Notes: a model not told the origin generated them from the letters alone. DNA of 64,000 bases from Cylindrospermum sp. NIES-4074 (GCA_003994795.1 AP018269.1:5581254-5645253); one strand, 5' to 3'. Shown: positions 1 to 9,347, counted from the stretch's first letter. Program-made: numbers and translations.

Positions 1-2
1 TC

Positions 3-224
3 CAATTACAAAACGGAGAGTGGCATCAAGAATACAAATTCGTAGCTGATAGACATAATGACGAATACACTACCAATGGTAATGGTTCCTCGGTTGCTAT
101 TACTAGTTGGGGAGTGGCTTTGCTTGGGTCATACAATACTTGGTACAGGACTGACGATTCGACCTATGGGGCTAAAGGTGTGCATTACTACTATGGCTCT
201 GTCTACGTTATTGGTCAGAGATAG
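3..224 (+). CDS. C-terminal part of an unknown protein (truncated by window start)
   Basis: An open frame enters from the left edge and runs 73 codons to TAG at 222-224. The peptide is rich in Tyr, Gly, Asn, Ser and Thr (for example SWGVALLGSYNTWYRTDD and GVHYYYGSVYVIG), as in beta-rich surface or secreted domains. I do not recognise the family. The start lies outside the window. A different frame over the same bases (58-249) begins with ATG but gives an implausible composition, so I chose this frame. A possible terminator hairpin follows at about 281-310. Confidence 0.5.
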   Translation, partial: QLQNGEWHQEYKFVADRHNDEYTTNGNGSSVAITSWGVALLGSYNTWYRTDDSTYGAKGVHYYYGSVYVIGQR

Positions 225-536
225 CAGTTGTTCTTGTCAAAAAGCCTAACCTAATAGGGTCAGAACTAACTACGAAGTGAAGCAATCCCCGAACATAAGG
301 GAATTGCTTCTCTTGGAGAAAGCTCAAGAGAAGCAATAAGGGAAAGTTGCGTCATTTCCGGTTAAATACCTGAATTTAACTGAATTATTGATGGAAAAAT
401 TCAGGAGAGAATTCCTTTGCTTTCGGAAAGTTCGAGAGCGATCGCAATAAAGGGAAATACATCCCCATGAGAGCCACTGATAGGCTGACAAAGTTTAGTT
501 TATAGTCCAACAAAAATTTTCAACTTAGGAGAAAAC
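225..536. other. Intergenic stretch with hairpin and a short direct repeat
   Basis: No gene is supported here. Positions 231-260 match 1373-1402, downstream of the next gene, at about 26 of 30 bases. A GAAGCAATCCC / GGGAATTGCTTC inverted repeat at about 281-310 could end transcription of the upstream gene, although no strong T tract follows. An AGGAGA ribosome-binding sequence at about 527 precedes the lectin gene. Confidence 0.4.
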
Positions 537-1280
537 ATGAGTACACCTAGCTATTTCTTAATCAAAAGCAAGCAGAATGGTCTAGTATTAGATATTGCTG
601 GGGGCAATCCCGCACCAGGAACACAAATCATCTTGTACAAAGCGACCAGTCAACCGAATCAACAATGGACAATTAATGAGCAGGGGGTAATAGTCAGTAA
701 GCTCAATGGTTTTGCACTTGATGGTATAGAGCCTTACAACGTGGTTGTTGCTAATCCAGTCACTGATACAGCTACTCAGCAATGGGTGATTACAGACGAG
801 GGTAAGATTCAAAATAAGAGTAATAACTTTGTTCTAGAGATTTATAACGGCAGTAATAACTTATTTACTCCGGTTATTCTTAGTACACCGAGAGCTCCAA
901 TCGAAGGTATTGGGACTGATCCCAGACAGGCTTGGGAACTTGTGCCTGTAAAAGAGGAAGTTCCACCACTAAAAATTGCCGCTGGAAGAACCGAACCGGG
1001 TGCAACAAATTGGCAGGCATATGGCACTTTTGGTATTTATGTGGATATTGATACTAGTGCTGCTGGGTTCACCAAAGTTCCTGTGTACGTAACATCAATT
1101 GGTGGTCCTGGTGGTAATCATTGGGGAACCACTGGAGCTAGTTCTGTCTACGATGTTACTCCCAAAAGCTTTCGTATATTCATCAGGTGGGACAAAGATT
1201 ATAAAGATGAGATCCTTACCCCAGAAGTAGCGAATGGTTATAAATGGCACATAAATTGGATTGGCACTGAACTGCCTTAA
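537..1280 (+). CDS. Ricin-type beta-trefoil lectin with a conserved C-terminal domain
   Basis: A 247-residue protein. Residues about 1-140 form a ricin B-like (RICIN/CBM13) sugar-binding trefoil with the repeated Q-x-W signatures QQWTI, QQWVI and QAWEL and the LDIAGG and LDGIE turns. Residues about 150-247 form a second domain with the pattern [33 protein letters not shown] and FRIFIRW, which I know only as a recurrent domain without a firm name. No signal peptide is visible. The start has a good SD (TAGGAGAAAAC) just upstream. Its likely role is carbohydrate binding. It stands alone on its strand. Confidence 0.8.
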   Translation: MSTPSYFLIKSKQNGLVLDIAGGNPAPGTQIILYKATSQPNQQWTINEQGVIVSKLNGFALDGIEPYNVVVANPVTDTATQQWVITDEGKIQNKSNNFVLEIYNGSNNLFTPVILSTPRAPIEGIGTDPRQAWELVPVKEEVPPLKIAAGRTEPGATNWQAYGTFGIYVDIDTSAAGFTKVPVYVTSIGGPGGNHWGTTGASSVYDVTPKSFRIFIRWDKDYKDEILTPEVANGYKWHINWIGTELP

Positions 1281-1746
1281 AGCAGAAGAGAATCCCTCAA
1301 CATCTAATTGCCGACTATACCCTAATAGTTCTTGTGGTTAAGGGAAAAAACACCCATTCAAAATCAGGGTTTTTCTTGTCAACAAGCCTGACTTCATAGG
1401 GTTATTGAATATTGCAAGCCAATAAACACGGCTTGGTAAGAAAAACTGAGTTTATATTTTAGTATTCTTGCCAAGTCTGTTACTACCTCAACCTGTTTTC
1501 AATCAGAGACTGCCATTCTCAAAAATCCCAAGTTTTGTCGGCAAACCCTGACTGTGCGACTGGTGGAATTGGGGACGCTTGTATTGGGTACTGGGTAAAT
1601 CTTTTTACAGGATTTGGGCAGGGTTTGAATAAGAGTCCATTATCCTCCCAGCGATGCACTGAGCTTGTCGAGGTGTCCCCAGTTCAAAAAATACTGTTTA
1701 TAGTTGTGTTGAAATATTTAAAAATACTCATTTATTCATAACTTCA
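1281..1746. other. Intergenic region, no supported gene
   Basis: It contains the second copy of the 30-bp direct repeat (1373-1402) and a sequence around 1640-1680 resembling short dispersed cyanobacterial repeats. The only open frame (1535-1741) is built from that repeat and a low-complexity tail, so it is not annotated as a gene. Confidence 0.4.
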
Positions 1747-3297
1747 ATGCTATCAATTTACTTATTTGCACTATGTTTTGGTTTATTTAGCGTATTAACC
1801 TATAATCCAAACTCCTATGTAGTAAATCAATCAAAAAAACTTCCCCAGCAGCAACTTAACAACATTGCCACTGCGACACCAGGATCGCAAATAGACAATC
1901 AATCAATAGTTACAGCAGAAGTTAATCTCAGCAATGGCAATCATTACCAATCTACAAATTATCAGGAGTTATCTCTAGTAGGCTCTCCATCATTTGTTGG
2001 TAAAAATGGCAAGAAAATACACATCAACGAATACACCGAAAATTCTTCCAGGATACTTGCTGCACCTGCTCAAATGGTTTGTTCAGTGCCGTTGGCTTCT
2101 GAAAGCAAGCCTCTATCCACTAGCATTGTGACAAGTTTAGCCACTGAAGAAACTGTAGAAAATCTGCAATTGGAAACAGATATCAAGACTGTTGAAAAGC
2201 AGTTGATGTATGACAAGAAAATTATTGATAAAGCAGTATGCGAATCCCAGTTAGCAATTGTTGAAAAAATTCAAGGGTTTATCGAAACGAAAACTCAAAT
2301 GTTCGGTTCTTATCAACCCTTGTATGATATGTTAGTCGATTACCCATTCCGCAATGGCAAAATGCTCCGACCAACTATGTGTATTAGTGTTGCAAGAGCC
2401 GTAGGAGGAATGGGACATGATGCTTTGATATCAGCAACTGCGCTGGAACTTTATCACAATGCTTTTCTGATTCATGATGATATTCAAGATGGTTCAGAAG
2501 CTCGACGGGGTAAGGAAACTTTACACCAATTAATTGGAATTCCCCGTGCCATTAATGTCGGTGATGCAACAAACGTTTTAGCAGTTGGTTTATTGTTAGA
2601 AAATTTATCTGTTGTTGGAGTTGGTAAAGCTTTAAATATTTTGCATGAAATCGAGTTTATGGCGCAGCAATCTGTCGAAGGGCAAGCGATGGAATTAGAT
2701 TGGGTAGCCAAGAATTCTTCCAATCTAACAGATCAAGATTACTTTAAGATGTGCGTCAAAAAAACTTGCTGGTATACCTTTATGAGTCCCTGCCGAATTG
2801 GTTTAATTTTGGGATATCCGTCTGCAAATACCAAGGATTTGGTTGAACCTTTAGCAGGTCTAACTCGATTTGGTATGCTCTTGGGAATTGCCTTTCAGAT
2901 ACAAGATGATTTGTTGAACTTACAAGGTGAACTGAAAAATTATGGCAAAGAAATTGGTGGAGATATTTATGAAGGTAAACGTACATTAATGTTAAATCAT
3001 GTATTAGCTCATAGTCAAAAATCTGACAAAATACTAGAAATACTAGCTTTACCCCGCGAACAAAAAACACCGCAACAATTAAATTTTGTTCTGGAGCAGA
3101 TGCTGCATTGCGGTAGTATAGAACATGGTTGGAAAATAGCACATTCGTTTGCCAATCAAGCAGCAGAACTTTTTGAATCACTAGATTTTATTCAAAGTGA
3201 AACTCCATTACGTTCAGAAGAAAGATGGAAATGCCCGCTTCATGATCGTCGCTTTTTAAAAGAACTTATAAATTATGTAATTTATCGAAATAAATAA
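1747..3297 (+). CDS. Polyprenyl diphosphate synthase with a long N-terminal extension
   Basis: A 516-residue protein. About residues 160-500 form the trans-isoprenyl diphosphate synthase fold: GKMLRPTMC, the first Asp-rich motif DDIQD (about residues 244-248), DWV, and GGDIYEGKRTLML near the end. The second Asp-rich motif reads DDLLN (about 387-391), with Asn where the last Asp of DDxxD is usual. The first ~155 residues are an extra segment with a hydrophobic start (LFALCFGLFSVLTY) and a low-complexity Ser/Thr/Asn region; family members normally have about 300 residues. It probably makes an allylic diphosphate from IPP for the two genes that follow (45-bp gap, then a 4-bp overlap). Substrate chain length cannot be told. 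The start lacks a clear SD. Confidence 0.8.
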   Translation: MLSIYLFALCFGLFSVLTYNPNSYVVNQSKKLPQQQLNNIATATPGSQIDNQSIVTAEVNLSNGNHYQSTNYQELSLVGSPSFVGKNGKKIHINEYTENSSRILAAPAQMVCSVPLASESKPLSTSIVTSLATEETVENLQLETDIKTVEKQLMYDKKIIDKAVCESQLAIVEKIQGFIETKTQMFGSYQPLYDMLVDYPFRNGKMLRPTMCISVARAVGGMGHDALISATALELYHNAFLIHDDIQDGSEARRGKETLHQLIGIPRAINVGDATNVLAVGLLLENLSVVGVGKALNILHEIEFMAQQSVEGQAMELDWVAKNSSNLTDQDYFKMCVKKTCWYTFMSPCRIGLILGYPSANTKDLVEPLAGLTRFGMLLGIAFQIQDDLLNLQGELKNYGKEIGGDIYEGKRTLMLNHVLAHSQKSDKILEILALPREQKTPQQLNFVLEQMLHCGSIEHGWKIAHSFANQAAELFESLDFIQSETPLRSEERWKCPLHDRRFLKELINYVIYRNK

Positions 3298-3341
3298 GTA
3301 ATTTTGTAGTATAGATATGCAAACAATTCGTAGTTTTGAAA

Positions 3342-4901
3342 ATGAATAAAAATTGCGGGATTTTGTCGGAGATTTCCCAGGTGAAAGTAAAAGTAAAACC
3401 AGGAACAAACTTAATATTAAAGTTGTTAATTCATAGCCAAATTACTGAAAGCTGGTTGTTTCGTGCCGCCATAGATGATTGGGTGGTGGATGATAGCCAA
3501 ATCATCACTATGGCTAGTTACATTGATCCCGCTTTTGTTCACCTAACTTCAAGCAATACATTCAATCAGACAGTTACGCTGTTCATTCCCTCTCACCTAC
3601 AGCCAGGGCAATTCCTCAAGAGTTGGTTACGCTTCCCGGCACTTGCTGAAGAATCTATTCTGATAGAAGTAGAGATTTTGTCACCAGAACAGCAAGAAGA
3701 TAAACATCAAGCTGTGGAAGTCTGCTTAGAAATCACCTTACCCTTCAACTTAGAAAAAAACTCGTCAAGTTCCTTAGTTCAGGCAACAGCCGGGATTTTT
3801 GGTTTGATGTCAGGAATGATAGATTTGGAGAAGATTCCATCTCGTTGGTTAGTGGCTGAACTTCTAACTATTTTGTGTCAAACAGGAGAGGAATATATCC
3901 AAACTCAAGCAGGTTCAGAGTTATTCAATCAACTCAGAACCACGCGCTTTTTTGAAAATGGAGTCAGCATCTTTGCATCGGCTCAAATTCCTAATTGGAT
4001 TATCAATAGCCTCAGAAGTGTGAATACAATTTTAGGTGGCCAGAGTTTGCTGTCTGTTTGGCAGGAATGGCTGTTGAGTCTGGTTGGAGGTGATGTACAG
4101 AAACTAGGGGAAACTTTTGTGTCTCCTGTGTCGGCAGAAGCTATAGTCTCCAAGATAGGACGAGATGGCGATCGCTGGTTTGCTGGTATTATCTTGGGAT
4201 TAGCACACACTTCACCCCAATTTGCCACCACCTTAAGTGTTCTCGCCTCACAAGATATCTCAACCCCAACACAACAGAGTGAGTACCCGACAAAAACTCA
4301 CAGTCTACTGCCCACACTAGCAAGTCTAGATATATTTCCAGTCCGTTGGCTAGTAGTAGAACTGTTGCTGATATTATGTCAAAAAGGTGATCAGTACGCC
4401 CAAACCCAAGCAGGGAAGCAATTATTGCAGCAGTTAAGATCCACCCACTTCTTGAAGAATGGGGTTATTGCCTTCACTTCGGCTCAAGTTCCTCGTTGGT
4501 TAGCCATCAGTCATCAAGCAGCCAAAGCCTATCAAACTTCTGCTAGTCCTCAGATCAATCAAGGTGGTTTGCTGAATGTGGGAGAACAATGGTTATGGAG
4601 TTTGGTGCCAACAGACATAAATATCAGTCAACTCAAAAGTCACATCTCGATATTGGATACTGCCACAGACACTTTCGTGACATCCTTGGGTATGGATGCA
4701 GAACGTTGGTTTAGTTGCTTGACTCTGGGACTGGCGTTGGTGTCGCCAAGAATTGCCGAGACTTGGTGTGTAATTGCACAAAGCCCAGCGACAAAGCCAA
4801 GGGCCGCAAGCGTTGATGCCACAAGCCTAGTTTCTCCCCTACCGTCTGCACAAACAATAATCGACTCCGTTCTCCAACAAAAAGGATCGCTACAGCGATG
4901 A
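3342..4901 (+). CDS. Unknown protein with two tandem homologous halves, terpenoid gene set
   Basis: 519 residues from the ATG at 3342; a TTG two codons earlier is also in frame. I do not recognise the family. Residues about 160-310 and 325-490 are clearly duplicated: both contain RWLV-ELL-ILCQ-G, Y-QTQAG, QLR-T-F-NGV-FTSAQ-P-W, then W-WL-SLV, and a closing DGDRWFAGIILGLAHTSP / DAERWFSCLTLGLALVSP. The first ~120 residues are beta-rich and different (VKPGTNLILKLLI, FIPSHLQPGQFLKSWLRF). No signal peptide is obvious. It sits between a prenyl synthase and a CrtC/AttH-like gene, overlapping the latter by ATGA, which suggests a role in the same pathway. A cyclase or carrier role would be guesswork. 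Confidence 0.7.
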   Translation: MNKNCGILSEISQVKVKVKPGTNLILKLLIHSQITESWLFRAAIDDWVVDDSQIITMASYIDPAFVHLTSSNTFNQTVTLFIPSHLQPGQFLKSWLRFPALAEESILIEVEILSPEQQEDKHQAVEVCLEITLPFNLEKNSSSSLVQATAGIFGLMSGMIDLEKIPSRWLVAELLTILCQTGEEYIQTQAGSELFNQLRTTRFFENGVSIFASAQIPNWIINSLRSVNTILGGQSLLSVWQEWLLSLVGGDVQKLGETFVSPVSAEAIVSKIGRDGDRWFAGIILGLAHTSPQFATTLSVLASQDISTPTQQSEYPTKTHSLLPTLASLDIFPVRWLVVELLLILCQKGDQYAQTQAGKQLLQQLRSTHFLKNGVIAFTSAQVPRWLAISHQAAKAYQTSASPQINQGGLLNVGEQWLWSLVPTDINISQLKSHISILDTATDTFVTSLGMDAERWFSCLTLGLALVSPRIAETWCVIAQSPATKPRAASVDATSLVSPLPSAQTIIDSVLQQKGSLQR

Positions 4902-5965
4902 CCATTGACGAACAACTGTTAGCTCGTATTGAAGCCTTACGTATCCCTTTAGATGACCCCGCTTTGCCCATCGACTGGAAAGATTGGTATCATTTCCTGC
5001 TTTGGGATCGAGAGGGAAAAATACGCATACTAGTTAACATAGCGCTGGTGGGAAGACCACAAGATGGAGCGATTCAAATCAGTTTTCTGGTCAACATAGC
5101 CAGTGATCTGCTTGCTCCAGAATACCGGGTGGATCTTCCCATAGCAACCTTTGGTACTGCCTTCAGTTTGGAATGGCAACCCGACATGGTGCGCCAAAAC
5201 TCCTTACGAATTTTAGGAAACGGACTCCAGCTAGAAATTAACGGTAAGCATTCGACCCTAGAAGTGCGAGACGAAAGAATGCAATTATCGATTCGTTTTC
5301 AAGGCGAGGCACAAGCGACGCCCATATTAGTTACTGAAGATTCCCCATTTGGCAGTGGTTTCATCGGTTGGGGTTTGGTGCCAGGTTTACAGGTTATGGG
5401 AGAGTTATCTATAGGGAGACAAAACTTTAGTATTGAGCAAAATTGGTTTAGCTATCATGACCGCAACTTTGGTCGTTTTCGTTGGGGTGAAGATATTGGT
5501 TGGGAATGGTTTGTCGCTTTCGCTACTTGTAATGATGGTCGGCAAATAACCTTTGTTTTAGACCAACGTACCAACAAAGACCATTCTGTGAAAGGCTTGC
5601 CCTATATTTTTGTCTATATTAATCACCAATTAACTAAAGTTTTCGTTGGTTCTAGCTTATACATTAACTGGGAGTGGTCAGCTGCTGCTGTGACACCTGT
5701 GCGTCTCCCTGGAATTATGGCTTCGTTGTTTAGCGATCGCACCCTCAAAGTTCCTCAAGCCCTGCAAGTGGAAGCTGCTGATGAACAAGGTCGATTGCTT
5801 CTCAATGTCCGCTTTGAAACGATAGCAGAGTTAATCGTACCTGATAACCAAGACCGTCAATATACTTTTATTGAAGAAGTCACTGGCACAGTTGAAGTTA
5901 GCCTTTTTCTACAAGGACAAACTCTACAAGCAAAAGGCTTACTTTATGGAGAATACGTGCTTTGA
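4898..5965 (+). CDS. CrtC/AttH-like (lipocalin-type) protein, possible terpenoid hydratase or cyclase
   Basis: 355 residues; its ATG overlaps the upstream stop (ATGA), so translation is probably coupled. The second half carries the hallmark of the CrtC/AttH family: a YHDRNFGRFRW segment (about residues 186-196) followed by GWEWFVAFATCNDGRQITFV. Upstream, SPFGSGFIGWGLVPGLQVMGEL and FSIEQNW fit the repeated beta-barrel layout. Family members include carotenoid 1,2-hydratases (CrtC) and fungal lipocalin-like Diels-Alderases. The link to a prenyl synthase supports action on an isoprenoid, but the reaction is unknown. Confidence 0.65.
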   Translation: MTIDEQLLARIEALRIPLDDPALPIDWKDWYHFLLWDREGKIRILVNIALVGRPQDGAIQISFLVNIASDLLAPEYRVDLPIATFGTAFSLEWQPDMVRQNSLRILGNGLQLEINGKHSTLEVRDERMQLSIRFQGEAQATPILVTEDSPFGSGFIGWGLVPGLQVMGELSIGRQNFSIEQNWFSYHDRNFGRFRWGEDIGWEWFVAFATCNDGRQITFVLDQRTNKDHSVKGLPYIFVYINHQLTKVFVGSSLYINWEWSAAAVTPVRLPGIMASLFSDRTLKVPQALQVEAADEQGRLLLNVRFETIAELIVPDNQDRQYTFIEEVTGTVEVSLFLQGQTLQAKGLLYGEYVL

Positions 5966-6074
5966 AACCCACATTCGGCATCCTAACTGTCTACGTTACT
6001 TCGTAACTCGTGCGTAAGTCCTATGTGTTTATCTGTGGTTCAAATCTCATAACATTGAATGGGAGCAAAACGGT

Positions 6075-6836
6075 TCAAAATGCTCTAGCATTGAGGCGGC
6101 TGAGGAAAATATTTAGGCGATCGCTTTGGGGATTCGTCAGCACATCATAAGCTACGCCTTGTTCAGCCACCACACCTTTATCTAAAAAAATCACTCGCTG
6201 GGCAACTTCCCGCGCAAATTGCATTTCATGAGTCACAACTACCATTGTCATCCCCTCCGCTGCTAATTGCTGCATCACTTGCAGAACTTCACCAACCAGT
6301 TCTGGATCTAAGGCGCTAGTGGGTTCGTCAAATAGCATGATTTGGGGATTCATACACAAACTTCGGGCGATCGCCACTCGTTGCTTTTGTCCCCCAGAAA
6401 GTTGTTCGGGATAAGCATAGGCTTTCTCATATAACCCGACTTTTTCCAGATATAACGCCGCTAATTGGGCGCTTTCTTTTGGTGTTTTCCCCAAAACCTT
6501 ACGGGGTGCTAGGGTCATATTTTCCAGCACACTGAGATGGGGAAACAAATTGAATTGCTGAAAAACCATTCCCACTTGCGATCGCAGTTGCCGCAGTTGG
6601 GTATAGTCAACAGTAGGTCGGGACAGGTTAATGCCGTTGACAATCAAACTCCCCCCGTCTATGCTTTCTAAGCGGTTGAAACAGCGCAACAGAGTGCTTT
6701 TACCACAACCGGAAGAACCAATCACAGCGACAACTTCTCCCCGCTTGATTTCGCCGGTGATGCCTTTAAGGACTTTCAGAGAACCAAAGTTTTTTTGAAT
6801 ATTTTCAAAAATAATCGTAGGGGTGGAATTGTTCAT
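6075..6836 (-). CDS. Polar amino-acid ABC transporter ATPase (GlnQ/HisP type)
   Basis: 253 residues. Walker [10 protein letters not shown] (about 38-46), Q-loop [10 protein letters not shown], signature LSGGQKQR, Walker [13 protein letters not shown] and switch [10 protein letters not shown] are all intact. The [12 protein letters not shown] segment and short length are typical of the GlnQ/HisP/BgtA subfamily. It powers uptake by the fused binding protein/permease gene starting 269 bp away on the opposite strand; the two genes diverge from a shared intergenic region. It is cytoplasmic and membrane-associated. Confidence 0.93.
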   Translation of the reverse strand: MNNSTPTIIFENIQKNFGSLKVLKGITGEIKRGEVVAVIGSSGCGKSTLLRCFNRLESIDGGSLIVNGINLSRPTVDYTQLRQLRSQVGMVFQQFNLFPHLSVLENMTLAPRKVLGKTPKESAQLAALYLEKVGLYEKAYAYPEQLSGGQKQRVAIARSLCMNPQIMLFDEPTSALDPELVGEVLQVMQQLAAEGMTMVVVTHEMQFAREVAQRVIFLDKGVVAEQGVAYDVLTNPQSDRLNIFLSRLNARAF

Positions 6837-6907
6837 GACCGGTGTTCATCTGTTCTCAATTTGATTGTAATGTTTTCACCGTAGGGGCGGGGTTTCCCCC
6901 ATTGGTA

Positions 6908-7056
6908 TCAACTTAAGCTAAAATCGGCGGTTGGAAACCGCAACTACACAGGCAAAACCCACCTGCGTGGGTTTCAAACGGCTAATTTTTCCTTAGTCCA
7001 CGGAGGTGGACTTTGTTTGTGTAGCCGCGACTTCTAGTCGCTAGGGCTTAAGTTGA
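6908..7056. repeat. MITE-like palindromic element between divergent transporter genes
   Basis: A 149-bp element bounded by a perfect 11-bp inverted repeat, TCAACTTAAGC (6908-6918) and GCTTAAGTTGA (7046-7056). The inside is also an imperfect palindrome: GCGGTTGGAAACCGC...CTACACAGGCAAA on one side is mirrored by TTTGTTTGTGTAG...GACTTCTAGTCGC on the other. It codes for nothing and resembles short dispersed palindromes common in Nostoc. It probably sits in the promoter region of one or both divergent genes. Confidence 0.6.
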
Positions 7057-7105
7057 CACGCATGGGTTTCCCCACCCCTACCAGTAATGCAAAGGCGAAA
7101 ATAAG

Positions 7106-8614
7106 ATGCTGAGATTTAGTTTTGGGCGTTGGTGTTTGGCGATCGGTTTAAGTTTTTTGTTACTATCTGGCTGTAGTGGGAATCTTAGTCAGGGGAAAAC
7201 CCTACGGGTGGCTACTGAACCAGCATTCCCACCATTTGAGTTTCAGGGAAAAGGTGGTGAGTTACAGGGGTTTTCGATTGATTTGATGAATGCTGTCGCA
7301 ACTGCTGGTGGCTTTAAAGTTGATATTCAAAGTTTACCTTTTGATGGCATTATCCCCGCATTGCAAGCCAAAACCGTAGATGCAGCCATTAGTTCTATCA
7401 CTATTACCCAAGAACGGGCGAAAACGATTTCTTTTTCCCGTCCTTATTTTAAAGCGGGATTGGCGATCGCAATTCGTGCCGATAATCAAGAGATTACTGG
7501 TTTTGACAGTCTCAAAAATAAAAAAATAGCTGTACAAATTGGCACAACAGGCGCAGAAAAAGCCAAAAGTATTCCTGGGGTGCAAATTCGCAGTTTTGAT
7601 TCTGCACCTATAGCCCTACAAGAATTACTCAATAATAATGTGGATGCGGTAATTAACGATGCACCCGTTACTTTATACGCAATTAATACAGGCAATCTCC
7701 AGGGAATTAAAGTCGTAGGGCAATTGTTGACAGAGGAGTTTTACGGAATTGCTACTTCTAAAAATTCACCTTATTTAACATTGATTAATCAAGGTTTAAC
7801 AAAGGTACTGAAAAATAGCACTTATCAACAAATTTACCAAAAATGGTTTAAATCCACAGCCCCAGAATTACCAGAACAAGCAGGAATCTCTAATCAAACT
7901 CGCTCTCGTGCCTCAGCAATTAGTGTAATTCTAGCAGCTTTTCCTACTTTATTAACAGGTGTTTTAGTAACACTACAATTAACAATCGTTTCTGTAGTCA
8001 TGGGCTTGGTTGGGGGTTCCCTAATCGGTATTATTCGCCTTTCTCCAATTCTACCTGTGCGTTGGCTAGCGCGGGCTTATGTGGATTTTTTCCGGGGAAC
8101 GCCAATGCTAGTGCAGATTTTTATGATTTATTTTGGTATCCCAGCACTTGCCCAAGAATTAGGGTTTACATTCACCTTTGATCGCTTGGTAGCTGGGGTA
8201 ATTGCCTTAAGTTTAAATAGCGCCGCCTACATTGCTGAAACTGTCCGGGCGGGAATTCAATCAATTGAACCAGGACAAGCAGAAGCTGCACAATCACTCG
8301 GTTTAAGTTCTGCACAAACAATGAGTTATGTGATTTTTCCCCAAGCTTTCCGGCGGATGATTCCACCTTTAGGAAACGAGTTTATTAGTTTGTTGAAAGA
8401 TACTAGCTTGGTAGCAGTTATTGGGGTTGAAGAAGTATTTCGCAAAGCACAATTAATTGTTGCTGAAAACTATCGCTCATTTGAACTTTATGCTGCTGTG
8501 GCTATAGTTTATTTATGCTTGACGCTGCTTTCTTCTCAAGCTTTTAGCCGTTTGGAAGTGTGGATGAATCCAGTTAAAAATCAAAAGTCAAAAATCAAAA
8601 GTCAAAATTCTTAA
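7106..8614 (+). CDS. Fused amino-acid binding lipoprotein and ABC permease
   Basis: 502 residues. Residues 1-23 are a lipoprotein signal (lipobox LLSGC). About 33-250 are a family 3 solute-binding domain (LRVATEPAFPPFEF, QGFSIDLMNAV, ITITQERAKTISFSRPYF, AVINDAPVT). About 265-490 are a HisM/GlnP-type permease with the EAA-loop motif EPGQAEAAQSLGLS and DFFRGTPMLVQ. Such binding-protein/permease fusions (BgtB type) are known for basic and polar amino-acid uptake in Anabaena. The partner ATPase is the divergent gene at 6075-6836. The specific amino acid cannot be read from the sequence. Confidence 0.92.
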   Translation: MLRFSFGRWCLAIGLSFLLLSGCSGNLSQGKTLRVATEPAFPPFEFQGKGGELQGFSIDLMNAVATAGGFKVDIQSLPFDGIIPALQAKTVDAAISSITITQERAKTISFSRPYFKAGLAIAIRADNQEITGFDSLKNKKIAVQIGTTGAEKAKSIPGVQIRSFDSAPIALQELLNNNVDAVINDAPVTLYAINTGNLQGIKVVGQLLTEEFYGIATSKNSPYLTLINQGLTKVLKNSTYQQIYQKWFKSTAPELPEQAGISNQTRSRASAISVILAAFPTLLTGVLVTLQLTIVSVVMGLVGGSLIGIIRLSPILPVRWLARAYVDFFRGTPMLVQIFMIYFGIPALAQELGFTFTFDRLVAGVIALSLNSAAYIAETVRAGIQSIEPGQAEAAQSLGLSSAQTMSYVIFPQAFRRMIPPLGNEFISLLKDTSLVAVIGVEEVFRKAQLIVAENYRSFELYAAVAIVYLCLTLLSSQAFSRLEVWMNPVKNQKSKIKSQNS

Positions 8615-8718
8615 TGCTCTCCATTATTAGATTATTGGCAAAAATATGGGTAAGGAAATTTTTAATTTCGCAAAGCCGCACCAGGATGTGTTGGGCATCC
8701 TGGGGAATGGCAGCATAC

Positions 8719-9153
8719 TTACGCGCTAAAGTGGATAAGGGCTGCGCGGATCGCGATGAACCACAAAGCGAGCGTAGCAAATAAGTAGAGATAGAAGCGA
8801 AGCATGACGAGATTAAATGTGCAATGGACAGCGCTATGCAATGCGCGAAATACAACAAACACCCATGAAGCATTCACATACACTGTATCCACCTGATTTG
8901 TGATAAAAAGGTAGAGCACAAGGGCGTAGAAAATTACCGGCATCTCGAACAGATTTTTGAGGTTATCTGATGGATTAGATACGTTTGGTGGCGAGATATG
9001 CGCCAGTGTACCAGGTACAGCAAGGTCTTGCGAGCGGATATTTTTACTTATGATGAAACTGATACGACGGATGTACATATACACCCAGACTAGAAGTGTT
9101 AGAAACACTGTGGCAAAAAAGGGACTGAAGATTGCATCTTGCGACATTTCCAT
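8719..9153 (-). CDS. MAPEG family membrane protein
   Basis: 144 residues with about four hydrophobic segments (FFATVFLTLLVWVYMYI, MPVIFYALVLYLFI, ASWVFVVFRALHSAV, FYLYLFATLALWFIAI). The block NLFEMPVIFYALVLYL followed by ASWVFVVFRALHSAVHC is the signature of the MAPEG superfamily (microsomal glutathione S-transferase and relatives). In bacteria the role is usually unknown, possibly glutathione-linked detoxification or lipid hydroperoxide reduction. Nearby genes give no pathway context. Confidence 0.82.
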   Translation of the reverse strand: MEMSQDAIFSPFFATVFLTLLVWVYMYIRRISFIISKNIRSQDLAVPGTLAHISPPNVSNPSDNLKNLFEMPVIFYALVLYLFITNQVDTVYVNASWVFVVFRALHSAVHCTFNLVMLRFYLYLFATLALWFIAIRAALIHFSA

Positions 9154-9347
9154 CTTTTAAACTTGCTCATGCTGATGGTTCGTGGACGGTAGAATACGCA
9201 TTATAAATCGCAATCAATTAGTGGGTGTGGTAGGCTGCACCTGTGAAAAGTCAATGCCTGCCTTTGACCCTAAATCGTGACGTGTTTGCTGCGAATCTCG
9301 CCAGTTTGGGCTTGATTTACGCTTAATTTTTGTCTCAGTCCCGCTAA

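Noticed and set aside
58-249. 63-codon ORF at the left edge
   Set aside because: It overlaps a continuous frame from the window edge with far better composition; hydrophobic Leu/Met-rich content here looks like a shadow.
1535-1741. 68-codon ORF before the prenyl synthase
   Set aside because: Its centre is a dispersed short repeat and its ends are low complexity; no SD.
2780-3181. 133-codon antisense ORF in the prenyl synthase gene
   Set aside because: Lies opposite a well-supported gene; no domain and no start signal.
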